A stretch of DNA of 64,000 nt from Paramoeba atlantica (lineage: Eukaryota > Discosea). Location: assembly GCA_977017575.1 (NCBI GenBank), contig CDRNVI010000060.1:372001-436000 (forward strand). Reading direction: 5' to 3'. Of this stretch, positions 41,370 to 51,955 are shown one piece after another. Made by a program: the position numbers and the translations under genes. Positions within the stretch are counted from its first letter, which is position 1; each line of letters opens with the position of its first letter. Under the pieces are notes generated by a model, which ran no database searches, had not been told where the DNA came from, and saw only the letters and a program-made list of their open reading frames with translations.

Positions 41370-42370
41370 TTTTATATACATCCCTCCCTATCGCGAACGG
41401 GTGTCCACGCGGGGACCACCCTTTCGCTAGTCACTTGTTTCCCCTTTCGCAATTCGTTGCCGGCTCAATGGGTCAGCGGCGTTTTCTTTCGATGCTACAT
41501 AATGGGGTTGAACTGCAATTCCTTCCTTTCTTAAAAAATTCAACAGCCCAGTGAGTTCCATACTGATCCCATCCGACTTCGTAGACTTCTTATTGATGGA
41601 TGCTAGACACGAAGTGTTATCGATAAATAAATCGATACAGGTTCCACGTTGAAAGTGATGCGCTAATTTTTCGAACGCAAGACGAACGGCCCTCGTCTCG
41701 GCTCGGTTTACTTCGTACACGAAATCATCTTCCCACCTATCTCCCACACAAACAATAGGACCAAAATCTAAGTAGAGAATCGCTCCCCAACCTGTTCCCG
41801 ATGCGTCGGTGTAAATTCTGTGGCGGTGTGGCACTGTGTCAGGATTCGCTTTGGGCTCACCCAGAACCGACGATGCGTGAACCAACATTCCAACTGCTGA
41901 CTCCAATTTTCCATAAGTCTTGTTCCGAAAACGATCGTTTTGCATACGCTTCACGATTTTAGGTCCCATTCTAACTCTTGCTTCCTCATGGCAGTATTCT
42001 ACTCCATTAAAAACGTACTGTTGCATCGGTTCTTTGCCTATATCCTTGAATGTTACTCCCACTTCCTATGCGCGCTTATCCACAAAATCCTTATATTTTT
42101 CGGTTTGTTCAATTGTACCAGCAAATCTCAACCCATCGACATAAACATCTGCTTGAAAAGGGTCGGAATATGCACCCTGCTCTGTGCAGTACTTCGGGTC
42201 TCCTGCCAGTGTAGCGGTGCTTGTGTGCATTATTTCAGGCGCACAACGATGTCCCACCGGCATTACGTTTAACTCATACAATGCACCGCTCTCTGATCAA
42301 AATCGAAATTTTGCTCGAGAATATAACGGAATTGGCACCTGATAAAATCCGCATGCCATCTCTCGCTTTA
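41370..42370 (-). mobile_element. fossil: DIRS/VIPER-like retrotransposon fragment
   Basis: Minus-strand pieces of reverse transcriptase (NVMPVGHRCAPEIMHTSTA, VYVDGLRFAG) and RNase H (YTDASGTGWGAILYLD, LFIDNTSCLASINKK, ENAADPLSR), followed at 41395-41440 by a hairpin (GCGAAAGGGTGG...CACCCGTTCGC) shared with the relative at 62669-63450. Incomplete and broken (at least one or two breaks besides truncation), moderately old. Family placement rests on RNase H style and is tentative between DIRS, Ngaro and VIPER. Confidence 0.6.
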
Positions 42371-42374
42371 ACCC

Positions 42375-42463
42375 ATGAATGAATGAATGAATGAATGAAT
42401 GAATGAATGAATGAATGAATGAATGAATGAATGAATGAATGAATGAATGAATGAATGAATGAA
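42375..42463. repeat. (ATGA)n microsatellite
   Basis: About 22 perfect ATGA units. Read on the minus strand, it ends a GC-moderate repeat at 42464-42850 and could be the 3' tail of a retroposed sequence. Confidence 0.92.
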
Positions 42464-43235
42464 ACACAGGCATTTATCCCTACTTGAGATGTAGCCTCCC
42501 CGGAGAAAGCCGAGGTAGCTTGGGGGAAGGTGTATCTTGGCCTCTGAGCCATCCGATCTCTTGCGAGTTCGGATATCATACGCAATCGCAGTGATGCGAC
42601 TACGTACGTTGTTCCGCTGTTCCGAGGACGTCCTTCCCCGGGCACGTGGGAAGCTGAGCTCCCGCTATTCGGGGCGAACAGGGGGTTGCACCAGTTCGTT
42701 CCGAACGCCCCACGTCTCCCGAAGGAGAGATTAGCTCGAACGGCTTGCTGGCATAGTTCGGGAGCCTCGAGTCTCAGCTTCAACGGTTTGGACTCCTCAG
42801 CTTCAACGGACCAAGTCTTCTAGGGTATTATACCCTCGAGCGGACTTGGCTCCTCAGCTTCAAAGGACTAAACCTCAGCTTCAATAAGCTCGTATCTCTC
42901 CGAATTCTGACCCTAGCCCCGTTATCATGGGCTAGTTGCAAGCCGCAGATGAGCGGTATCCGACCTGAAATGCGGTATGAAGTTCCCCTTAGGGGCTCGT
43001 CTTCAGGGTGCATTTCGGGTCTATCTAAAAAAACCACTCTATCTTTTGAGAGTGGATAAAAAAAACACAAACAAATCCAAAGATTAGCCCGAATGGCACC
43101 CACCCTAGTTCCTTAGTACCTTGTTATATTCGGTACCGGGCGGTACCACCCATTCTGCGTTGCCAGGATGACAACTGCCCTACATATTTAGTGCCTTGTT
43201 ATGTTGGCACCGGGTAGTGCCGCGCAAGGGGAGGC
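42464..43235. other. repeat-derived, no gene
   Basis: CCTCAGCTTCAA recurs at about 42770, 42797, 42855 and 42872. Two related ~38-nt blocks, TAGTACCTTGTTATATTCGG... and TAGTGCCTTGTTATGTTGGC..., lie at about 43114 and 43190, each with a GGTACCGGGCGGTACC-like dyad. The block AACGGACCAAGTCTTCTAGG is shared with 13949. No coding sequence. Confidence 0.4.
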
Positions 43236-43239
43236 GCAC

Positions 43240-43400
43240 AAGGAGTGACCCAAAGCGGGCGGGCGAAGAGGGCAGGGCAGTCGGCGAAGGGGGCGGAGAA
43301 GGGGCGGGGAAGGGGGCGGCAAAGGGGCGGGGAAGAGGGCGGCGAAGAGAGCGGCGAAGGGGGTGGCGAAGGGGGAGGCGAAGGGGGCAGCGCAGTCGGT
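43240..43400. repeat. purine/GC-rich minisatellite
   Basis: Approximately 12-nt units of the type GGGCGGCGAAG(A/G) repeated about a dozen times. It occupies the place where the left end of the following mariner element should be. Confidence 0.8.
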
Positions 43401-43422
43401 GAACTCACCTTTTTTTTCAAAA

Positions 43423-44578
43423 ATGCCAAAATCACCATATCGACTCCCAAGAGGGGGGCTGACTTCTAGTGGAAAGGTTCTTTTAAAGATGAGGCACGGA
43501 CAAGGAGTACCAATAAAAGAGCTAGCCCGTGATTTCAACGTTTCTAGAAGGATAGTTAAAAAATATTTGAACGAAAAAAAACTACCCCAGTATACACTTT
43601 GAGTCCTGAGCGAAAAAAAATAATGAAAACTCGTAAAACGAAAATTGAGGAGATAATAACCCCTCATGACCCCGCTGGAGTACCGAGACTCAATTCATCA
43701 AGGCGCATAGCAGCCCAATTGAAGAAAAAGAATATACAAGTTTCAAAAAGAACTGTACAGAGAGACTTATCATCCCTGGATTACAGTTATGCCGCTCGAC
43801 CGCTATGCCAAGGGCTTACCGAACGACAAAAAGTAAAAAGAGTTCAATTTGCGTTGAATTACAATATGGATACTTCCCGTGTCATCTTTACAGACGAAAA
43901 AATATTTGATACGAATGATGGCAGAAGAAAAATGTGGGTAAGGCGCGGTCAAAAAGCAGCCCCGCGTCAAAAAGTACGTTGGGCACCAAGATGCCAAGTT
44001 TGGGGTGCTGTAGGGGTGGGGTGGAGGTACTTGGTAATTCTACAAAATGACACATCTATTACAAGTGAGATGTACATAGAAACATTAAAAGAGGTAGATT
44101 TCCCCCCTAATCGTATTTTTCAGCAAGATGGGGCAACGGCACACACTGCTCGTGCCTCAAAGGAGTACATTGAAAGCGCAATGAGTGAACTTCTGAAAAC
44201 TTGGCCCCCCAACTCACCAGATCTTTCCCCAATAGAAAACGTCTGGTCTATGGTCCAAGGGGCGGTGGACGAACAGACCCCATCGGATAAGCCTTCACTC
44301 ATCCGATGTGTACGCAAAGCGTGGTCTCGCTTGTCTCAAAATGTGATCGACAAAACGGTCTTAAGCTTTGACTCACGCCTTAAGGAGTGTATAAGATTGA
44401 AAGGCGAAAAAGTGAAAAAATGGTAATTCCTCAATAAAATATACGTATTCGCTTCTTTTTGTTTCATTTCTTCACGCGCAAAGTCCTTGTGTTGAGATCT
44501 GCAAAATGCAACAAAAATCAGCTCAAACGGACACTTGTACGAAAAAAAGTGGGGGGTCACCTTTCATGACGCGGGGTT
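43423..44578 (+). mobile_element. Tc1/mariner element, near-intact transposase, left end missing
   Basis: Relative of the element at 29786-31136. Transposase from ATG 43423 (MPKSPYRLPRGGLTSSGKVL) with helix-turn-helix, one frameshift near 43600, then VIFTDEKIFDTNDGRR, IFQQDGATAHTA and SPDLSPIENVWSMVQ ending at 44426. All three catalytic acids are present. The right end (44495-44578) contains GAGATCTGCAAAATGCAACA and ends GCGGGGTT before TA. No left terminal repeat is seen next to the minisatellite. Confidence 0.82.
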
Positions 44579-44599
44579 TATAATCAGGGGGGGTTACTC

Positions 44600-44941
44600 A
44601 GCACCAATAAAACAAGGTGCCAAACAACTAGGGTACCACTGCTTCCCGCCTTCTTCTTCCCACCTTCTTTGAAGGAGCGCGGAGGACCGGTGGCCCCTCT
44701 CGTAGGGACCGCTGGTCAGTGTGTGGCCTAGCCTCACTCTCCGTGATGCTCTCCGACTCCCGTCCTATGTGAAGTGCCAGCCGTGGCTTGCTACGGCTGG
44801 CTCGCCCGCCGGTCCGCAAGGACCGGTCGTACGCATCGGAGTAACATCCGAGCGGTCGGGCCACCCTCGCGTGGACGGTAGAGGGCCCACAGCCTGCAAA
44901 GGCCAAATGGGTGCACCCATCATCATCATCATCATCATCAC
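44600..44941 (+). repeat. GC-rich, highly structured sequence ending in an ATC repeat
   Basis: Several strong hairpins: GCCAGCCGT/ACGGCTGGC (44777-44802), CCGGTCC-GCAA-GGACCGG with a GNRA loop (44810-44827) and others on both sides. It ends TGGGTGCACCC followed by about seven ATC triplets at 44919-44940. This looks like the structured 3' end of a SINE or LINE with a microsatellite tail. No coding frame. Confidence 0.5.
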
Positions 44942-45694
44942 TATTTGAAGATAAGGGGCAACTTCCAGTATCAAAATACCTTTTTAATGGCGTTCTTTAT
45001 AACCACGAGACGCATCGGGTGTGCCTGGTCCCGAAGGTGATCTCAAAGTTGAGAAACGACACATTTACATCTTTAACATTTGTGGAGCTGGAGGCGGCGG
45101 TGGGGCGCCTCATGTGCAGCTCTGCTGTTCTTGGTGTCATTATGCCCAAATATCATTTTGCTATCAAGGTGGCACAACGGCGCATTAATTTGTTGAACCG
45201 GGTCCCAAATATAGGGCATAGGAAAGTTGACCTCCCATTCAAAATCAGAGCGATGTCAGGACAATGGCGGAATGAACTCGCTACGAATATACCGAGAAAA
45301 CCTTTACCACATTCTGATTTTGCATAAATTGTACACCGATGCATCCGGTAAGGGGTGGGGAGGTAACTTGTACATGGACACGGGTCAGGTCCACATTGTA
45401 GGTGGTCCCTGGGGACGAGATTTGAAATACGAAGTGAACCGCGCTGAAGCTATGGCGGTTCGGCTTTCCTTAGAGAAATTCCAGGAAAAATTGAAGTGGG
45501 ACACCTGTTTGGAGTTATACGTAGACAATACTTCGTGCAAGGCCGCACTCAACCGTAGAATAACGAAATCCGACGGAATTGCATCCGAACTTCGTAAGGT
45601 TTTGGAATTGGCGGAGGAACGTGGGCTATGTATACAGGCGCAGTATATGAATACGAAAGACAACCCCGCGGATCCAATTAGCAGACAATTTTGA
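44942..45694 (+). mobile_element. fossil: DIRS/VIPER-like retrotransposon fragment (RT edge and RNase H)
   Basis: Parts seen: YLFNGVLYNHETHRVCLVPK, ELEAAVGRLMCSSAVLG, and RNase H text LYTDASGKGWGGNLYMD, EAMAVRLSLEKF, LYVDNTSCKAALNRR and NPADPISRQF. Same family group as 41370-42370 but diverged. Broken, truncated at both ends, about one break inside. Starts directly at the ATC tail. Confidence 0.6.
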
Positions 45695-46186
45695 AGAATC
45701 AGTTATCAAACGGGGCATAATTTCGCTTTCTAAAAAAAAGGATAGTTTCTAGTTTCTGATAGTCGTCTGGTCAACGGCAATCGGAATTGGGGGGGGGGGG
45801 AATTTTGAATTACGTGCGATCGGGTGTTGGATACGCGTGAGCGGGTTGGAGGCTGCGGGAGTGGGGGGCTGAGCCCCTTCACTCAGTTACTTCATACATT
45901 CGTTATCTTATTACAGCGCGCAAGGCCTTTAAAAAAATTGTAGAGCAAAGTTTAAATCGTGACATGCAGGGGGGTGCACGAAAATATGGGGGGGGGGGTC
46001 AAATACAAGACCTATAGGGGGGGGTACATATCGTTGCCCACCACTGTACGTATGACGTAGGCTATAAGATGAAATAAAGCAACGCAAATACCAGAATGTT
46101 TTAGTGAGTTTTATTCGTTTGATTTATAGTTTACGGAAAGAATTGATCAAAGAAGATACTTTTGATTGTGTATAAGAGATCTGACC
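45695..46186. other. no gene; solitary mariner-type end
   Basis: Several long G runs. At 46034-46048 TTGCCCACCACTGTA is the standard terminus of many Tc1 elements, here without a partner. Confidence 0.4.
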
Positions 46187-46826
46187 GTGGCCCTACGGGG
46201 CACATGATATTTTAATATTATGATCTGATTTCAGTGTGACATTGCCCCCTCTGGGGGGAACCATGTATATATGTAGATTATTTATCAATTATACAATACT
46301 ATACTTTATTATTACACTAGTAGCTTTTCTCTATTTTCGCAAAAGGAACGTTGCGATCAGAACTCGCAACTATGAATCCTTCGACCCGGAGCTTACGGAG
46401 CTCCCGACGTTCCTCTCCTGTGACGGAGCCGCTCGCGCCTACCGAGCCGCTTACGACGCACGATCTGACCAATGTATGTGCAGTGATCCGGGAGAGACTT
46501 CTTTTGGCACCGGCCGACAAGCCGGCGGTGTCAGTGCAAGCTTTTTTCCGCCGCAAGGACGAGCCCAATGAATCAATAGCAGTGCACGGAAAAGTTCGTC
46601 AGGAAGGTTTGGAGTTATGGGCCGTGTGGGAAGATGAACCCACGAAAGAGTATCCTTTTCCTCATGCGGAATTGAATTATTATCAAGTGAAAATCCACCA
46701 TTTTCCAGGGGAGGTTAGCGATCCAGGGGAGGCTAGGATCCACCATTTTCCAGCGAGCGGGCACACCGGTCGGTGCTCTTCCCTCTCCGGAGGGGTGAAG
46801 GGGGTCATGGGGACAAAAGTAGAAAA
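46187..46826 (+). mobile_element. fossil: probable 5' part of a DIRS-like element
   Basis: GTGGCCCTACGGGGCACATG plus ATATT...ATATTATGA at 46187-46226 recurs at 62669-62708, and VIRERLLLAPADKPAV (about 46480) resembles text at about 62872 upstream of an RNase H piece. No enzymatic domain is visible. Broken and incomplete. The family link is through the repeat only. Confidence 0.4.
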
Positions 46827-46858
46827 CAACAAGGTACAACAAGGTACACAACAAGGAC
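46827..46858 (-). other. three tandem spliced-leader 3' ends
   Basis: Minus-strand reading: GTCCTTGTTG (46858-46849), TGTACCTTGTTG (46848-46837), TACCTTGTTG (46836-46827), then TTTTCTACTTTTGTCCCC and an ATG at 46808. Each unit is a shorter or longer 3' end of the SL. Confidence 0.55.
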
Positions 46859-46976
46859 TTTTTCTTAGGTTCCTGCTCTTTCACATATTTATATACTTTT
46901 GTCCACCACGATTTTCTTTTCTGAGCTTCCGCTTTCCAGGTCAAAAACGGTATTTGTACCCTTTGTAGGGGTAAAG

Positions 46977-47435
46977 CTAGTTGAGTTTCATACTTCGATT
47001 TTCCGAAGTAGTCTTCATTGATTGGGCTATAACTTCCGAAAAGTGCTTTATTTCGTAATAATTTATATTTATTTTTACATGTCCAGAAAATTGGAGAACT
47101 CTGCTATCTAGTTTGACTTGTAGATTGTAGAGTCCAGCTTCAGAGAGTATTCTGGTATGGCTTTTGAATTTGATACTGTTTCGTATTGTCGTATGTTCCA
47201 CGGGTAAAATTTTTAAGGCATAACAAACCATTTTTACGTATCGCGTGCATAAGTATTTATGTGAGCGTTTATCGGGGATCCAGGTCGCGCATGCGTATAC
47301 TAGTCTTGGAACAACCAATGCTTCAAAGAGTATGGCTTTTACTTTCTTGGGAATCGCATGGCTGGCCCAGTAACTGTCCAACGAGTGTATAGCTCCCCAT
47401 GCTGATTTAATTCTATTCGTAATTTCCGGCGTCAT
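46977..47435 (-). pseudogene. LINE RT-tail fragment, minus strand
   Basis: ITNRIKSAWGAIHSLDSYWA, ILFEALVVPRLVYACATWIP and YVKMVCYALKILPVEHTTIR are typical of the region just after the RT domain in LINEs. 152 codons, no catalytic residues. Opposite in orientation to the next LINE piece. Confidence 0.65.
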
Positions 47436-47498
47436 AGACCCCTCGCTATTTATGATCGAACCAAGATACCGAAAATTATTTTAAAAAGTGACCGTGAC

Positions 47499-48989
47499 AT
47501 GCAAACTTCGCTGAACGCACTAACCACGGTGCTCTCCAAAATCGGATTAAAAATCAACGTCACAAAAAGTCGAGTTCAATGTATGAGCATGCGGAAAGGC
47601 GAAGAGCACCCGGGGTACATGACGAGAAGACCTGCAGTAACCACATACGGAGAAAAAATTCCACATATTTGTGACGCCGGACGCTCATTTCTTGGTATGA
47701 CCCTCGCCCCTGGATCTCAGCAGCTAAACGAACTTTTCAAGAAATTAAACTCAAAGCTGAAGGGATGGCTCGAAAACACGAGTGCCAGCGCCCATAATCT
47801 CCCGGCTAAGCTGTGGATCTACAGACACGCTATAATTTCCCGACTTCGGTTTCAGTTTACCATCCACCCCTGCATCTCTTTCAGCTCAGTTCTGCGGCTT
47901 CAGAAGCGAGTCACAGCACACATTCGACGACGGATTAACATGGCTCGTGCCGGTAGCACAGAAGTACTATACTCCTGCCGCGGCTGGAATCTCAAAAGTC
48001 TGACATAACTCTGGTACGAGTGCACCGGAACGTCACTTACCCAAATGCATCAATCACGAGACCCGAACGTGCTCAAGGCATTGCGCTTCCGCATCCAGGA
48101 AGAGCAAAGGAAGCGTGCGAAAGGTCAAATCCGCCCAGCTGCACAAATAACCGATCATCTTAACGACCCACAGCGCGCACGACAAATACTCCGTGATGCC
48201 CACGAAGAACAAATGATTACACGTCTACGACAACGTGCTCCTGTTGCTGCCCTCTGGTGGCAGTTTCCGTCAGACCCAGAAATGGCACAAGAATTTGCAT
48301 CTGCCATCCATGGGATCCGAAACGAGAAACTCTCGTCCTCCGTCATGACTCTAACCCCCCTGCCCTCCCGAGTATCCCTTGCACAATGGGGTCGCAACTA
48401 TCACTCTGATACAAAATGTCCCATATGCCGAGACAAACCACAAACAACAAGACACGTCCTTTCATCATGCAACACATCCTTACAACAAGGGAGGTACACA
48501 CTCAGACACGACATGGTTCTCCGCGAGTTCGCACGACACGTACGCCAATCCCCTGCCACCGAAGCTTGCCACTTTGACCTCACGGGTGAACGGAACCCAC
48601 CCCCGTGGTACACCAGTAGCGACAGTTTACTGCGCCCGGATGGCTGGATCAAACTACGGAACGGGACCGAGTTCATCATTAAGCTAACTGTCCCGTGGGA
48701 GGAGAACTGTGAAAACGCACACCGGCGGAAGTCAGAGAAGTATAACTCACTTCTCCACGAGCGCAGAATCGAGAACCCGAACTGCTACGCCCTAGCGTTC
48801 GAGATCGGCGCACGGGGACTTCCTAGCGGATCCTGTCGCTATCTCGACGCCGTGTTCCAAGGAGAACGAAAACGAGCCAGATCATGCAGAGAAAGCATGA
48901 GTTTAATGGCTGGTCGGGCCAGCTATATTATCTGGGCTCGGAGGAACGAAGCTGAATGGACGGACGAGGAAAACTGCTCTGCTTGCTAA
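47499..48989 (+). pseudogene. LINE 3' half: RT tail, zinc knuckle, restriction-like endonuclease
   Basis: Begins LSKIGLKINVTKSRVQCMSM (RT motif D/E region), continues through a thumb-like domain, then after one in-frame TAA (48006-48008) HQSRDPNVLKALRFRIQEEQ, the CCHC knuckle CPICRDKPQTTRHVLSSCNT (from 48418), and the nuclease: SDSLLRPDGWIKLRNGTEFI, IKLTVPWEENCENAHRRKSE and ALAFEIGARGLPSGSC. The PD...(E/K)xT arrangement is that of PD-(D/E)xK enzymes. Apart from the stop the frame is open to 48989. Confidence 0.75.
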
Positions 48990-49480
48990 ATAAAAAGGGT
49001 TATCCCGTTGTATGCGGGCCTTACCCTGAAAACTCTCTGCTATTATGCAATAGTATGAACAAACAAAATACATTCACCGTCTGTTTTTCCGTTTGTAACC
49101 TTCCCTCCAACCTCCTTTTCTTTGCAACTTGCATATTCGACACACTTTTCCCTTTGAATATAATAACACTGGCGGTTAGGGCGGGGCTTTTTCATAAGCT
49201 CTTGCTGCTCCCGGCAGGGCCAGCCACCCGCGAACGAAAATCCCGCTTTGGACAGTTTTTCCATACATGATCGGGTGAACGGCACCCAAAACACAGCATT
49301 CGCGGTCTTCGGTATGGCGCAGGCGCGCGAGCTGGTGTGACGTGCGGAGTAAAATAACGCTGCGATCCTTGAGGTACATACGTGGTGTATGCTCGAGATA
49401 AATGTTTTTGTCTTTCCGCCAGCTGATCACTCACGTTTTTGTTTGTTTTATCACAAGGCCGTTTGTCTCCGAAGAGATCT
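48990..49480. other. no gene seen
   Basis: Short frames only. On the minus strand 49192-49434 contains a CCHC-like knuckle (CFGCRSPDHVWKNCP), probably a scrap of a retroelement nucleic-acid-binding protein. Confidence 0.4.
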
Positions 49481-51564
49481 TGTACCTTGTTGATTTATTT
49501 TCTTAATCTTTCTCACGTTCCATGGTTCTAACTCGCTCTAAAGCAAAACAGGAATCCAACTTTGATCGCGAAGCGGGCGCGCACAAGCTCGGTTCATGGG
49601 ACCAGTTTCAGGCAAACAAAGACCTGGTTAAAGGCGCTAGCACATACAAGGAAGAGCTGTACACGACACCACTTCCGCCGGATCCTTCATCAGAATTAGA
49701 ACAACGGGCCGAAGACATTGCCCTCAGCATTACGAACTCCATCGAAGGCGTGACACCAGACACAGGGCGTCAGCAAACGAGCTCGGAAGAAGAATTATTT
49801 TCCAGCGTCCGTCCCACCGAGAATTCCGTTTTCCAGTTCGAAGGGGCCGCTCCTTCTTCACTCAGCCAATCGAAATCTACATACAAGGCTGTGAAGGAGA
49901 AATGCGAGCGCCACAACCGGGGGATAGCTCGTACCGAATACAATTATGACGACGACAAATTAATTTTCCCCGACCTGACGCCTCAAGACCTCGACTTTTC
50001 GTTGAGCGGTGGAACCAAAGTAAGGAAAAAGAAAAAGCGTCCTAAAGGGATCTCACTTTCCCAGCTACATACCCAGTTATGCACCGAGTCTGGGGGCGAC
50101 AGTGATGACCGTGACTCCACAGATGCGTCAACAAGTGTTCACAGCTCTCCGGCTGAATCACCCCTGAAGAAGTTAACCCCGAAAACGGCTGTAGGCAAAC
50201 GTAAACGTCCCCAGCAGGTGTCGAAAACTACCTCCCCTGACGCCCCCAAAGCCGAAACAATGAACAATGCCCCCGAACCGACCCCAACCCAAAACTGTGC
50301 GATAGAAAAAACACACACCACGCATGAAAATACGCGAAAATGTCCCTTCGAGGGATGTACTTGGAAAACAGGGCCCCACGGGGGCCAATGGCAGGCATTC
50401 CACAACCACGTAGCAAACAGACACAGTGATGAGGTCCCAGACGAGTGGTGGAAAGACGAAGGACGTTTTAGGTGTCATGATTGCAATAAACATTATGATC
50501 AAGGCAAACGGGAAACCCATGACAAGATCTGCATGTTCCGCCATTCCTCTCCTCAAAGCCGTCCGTCGCCCTCGACGAGCAGTGCCGATCCTGTTCTAAG
50601 CCCCAATGTGGACTCGAATGCTCTTCCTGCCCTTAACTCACCTTCCACACCCTCTCATCAAAGCGTAGTAAGCGAAAACGTGAAAGTCTCCGACACACCC
50701 CTTCCGAGTTTATCCTCTATCAGTGCGCTACTTATTAACACTTGCAAGGACATCCCCAACAGTTGCCGACAAGAATGGGCTAAAACACTCTGCGGTTGCT
50801 TATCCACAGCAGCGAGAGAGAACACGCTCGAGGCATGGACACTCCTCGCCATGCTGCCCAAATGCGTCCTACCCGCCCCTCATCGCGGAGGTAACCGCGC
50901 AAAAGCCTCTTACGCCTCCCATGTAAAGAAGTGCCTCGCGAGATGGTCCAACAAAGATTTCCTGGCGCTTTGGAAAGAAGCTGTCTCGAGTGTATCACGC
51001 AAAAAGAAAAATGTACCACAAGCGCTTACCATTGACGAAGAAGTAAAGAAAGCGGCTTTACGGGCAGAACGGCTTGTCCGCGACGCGGAGCTCTCCCGCG
51101 CCATGACAGCATTAACTTCGGAACCACTTGCCCCTGACGACGACGCCACCTACTCGAAGCTCCAGGCAAAGCATCCTCAGAGACTTGACAGCACTTTCAA
51201 CGTGGCAAGCCCTTCAGCGCCGGAAGCAAAACCGCTTGAAGCAACGGAAGACGAAGTAGCCGAGGCCCTAGCGACTTTCCACCGAGGGTCCTCGGGAGGG
51301 GCCTTCGGTATGCGGCCGGAGCACGTTCAGGCCGCGATGCAGTACCATCACGACGCGTACACCGATCCTCTGGGCACGCTTACGAAGTTTACCAATCACT
51401 TGCTCGCAGGAAAAGCACCGTTGGAAGTCAAAGATTATTTTGCGGGTGGTCGGTTATGCGCCCTGAAAAAGGGTGAACACGATGTTCGTCCAATTGCTGC
51501 CGGAGAAACCCTTCGCCGCTTGGCAAGCAAAGTTGCCTGCCTCTCCGCAAAATTCAATTGCCCT
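49481..51564 (+). mobile_element. REL-type LINE, copy 1, 3'-truncated
   Basis: Near-identical to 55625-57684: I noticed one substitution (50750 region) and one replaced segment (49820-49856). It starts with 12 nt of SL (TGTACCTTGTTG, 49481-49492), then a leader and ATG 49522. It ends abruptly at about 51564 before the RT core. Upstream flank differs completely from copy 2. Very recent. Confidence 0.88.
49522..51564 (+). CDS. LINE polyprotein, N-terminal part (zinc fingers, linker, RT entry)
   Basis: Opens MVLTRSKAKQESNFDREAGA. Residues 1-270 are charged and low complexity with two basic patches. Two zinc fingers follow: CPFEGCTWKTGPHGGQWQAF ending HNHVANRH (C2H2) and FRCHDCNKHYDQGKRETHDK ending ICM (C2HC-like). 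After a Pro/Ser linker, a helical domain (SCRQEWAKTLCGCLSTAARE) leads to RT entry text FHRGSSGGAFGMRPEHVQAA and RPIAAGETLRRLASKVACLS. The open frame continues past 51564 as filler to 51645. Unlike copy 2, this copy has no frameshift in the N-terminal region. Confidence 0.8.
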
Positions 51565-51620
51565 CTCCGCAAAATTCAATTTGCAAGCAGTTGCCTGCCT
51601 CTCCGCGCATTGCCCCCGTG
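51540..51620 (+). other. junction with templated filler
   Basis: After CTCTCCGCAAAATTCAA (LINE) come TTGCCCTCTCCGCAAAATTC..., then TTTGCAAGCAGTTGCCTGCC..., that is, short copies of the adjacent LINE sequence, before the sequence changes to an unrelated fragment near 51600. Confidence 0.75.
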
Positions 51621-51900
51621 GAACCTGCTTGGATGTTTTTGTTGATAACACCTCCTGTCAGGCTGCACTGAACAGGAGGATCTCCAAGTCAAAGGGGGTT
51701 TCAATGGAATTGCGCGAAGTCCTGCGACTGACAGAGGACAAAGGTATATGTGTCAAGGCAGCGTATATATCCACGGATGAGAACCCGGCGGATGCTGTCA
51801 GTCGCGGGAAGGAGATTAAGATGGAGAAGGTCAAGAGATATGAAGGTAAGATCGAGAGAGACATTAGTGATGTAGACAGTCATATTCAGAGAAAACCCTA
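51600..51900 (+). mobile_element. fossil: RNase H fragment of a DIRS/VIPER-like element
   Basis: Text LDVFVDNTSCQAALNRR, GVSMELREVLRLTEDKG and ENPADAVSR matches the other RNase H pieces. Only about 85 codons remain; broken by truncation. Confidence 0.6.
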
Positions 51901-51955
51901 AGGGACAGGATCACCAAATACAAAAAAAAAGACAAGAAAAAAAAAGAAAAAAAAA

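Noticed and set aside
42370-42470. CRISPR or other spaced direct-repeat array
   Set aside because: The repeat is a continuous 4-nt microsatellite without spacers; no CRISPR-like array occurs anywhere in the window.
43110-43210. Two AGT(A/G)CCTTGTTAT blocks as possible SL relics
   Set aside because: Only CCTTGTT is shared with the SL; the blocks belong to a local duplicated unit with a GGTACC dyad.
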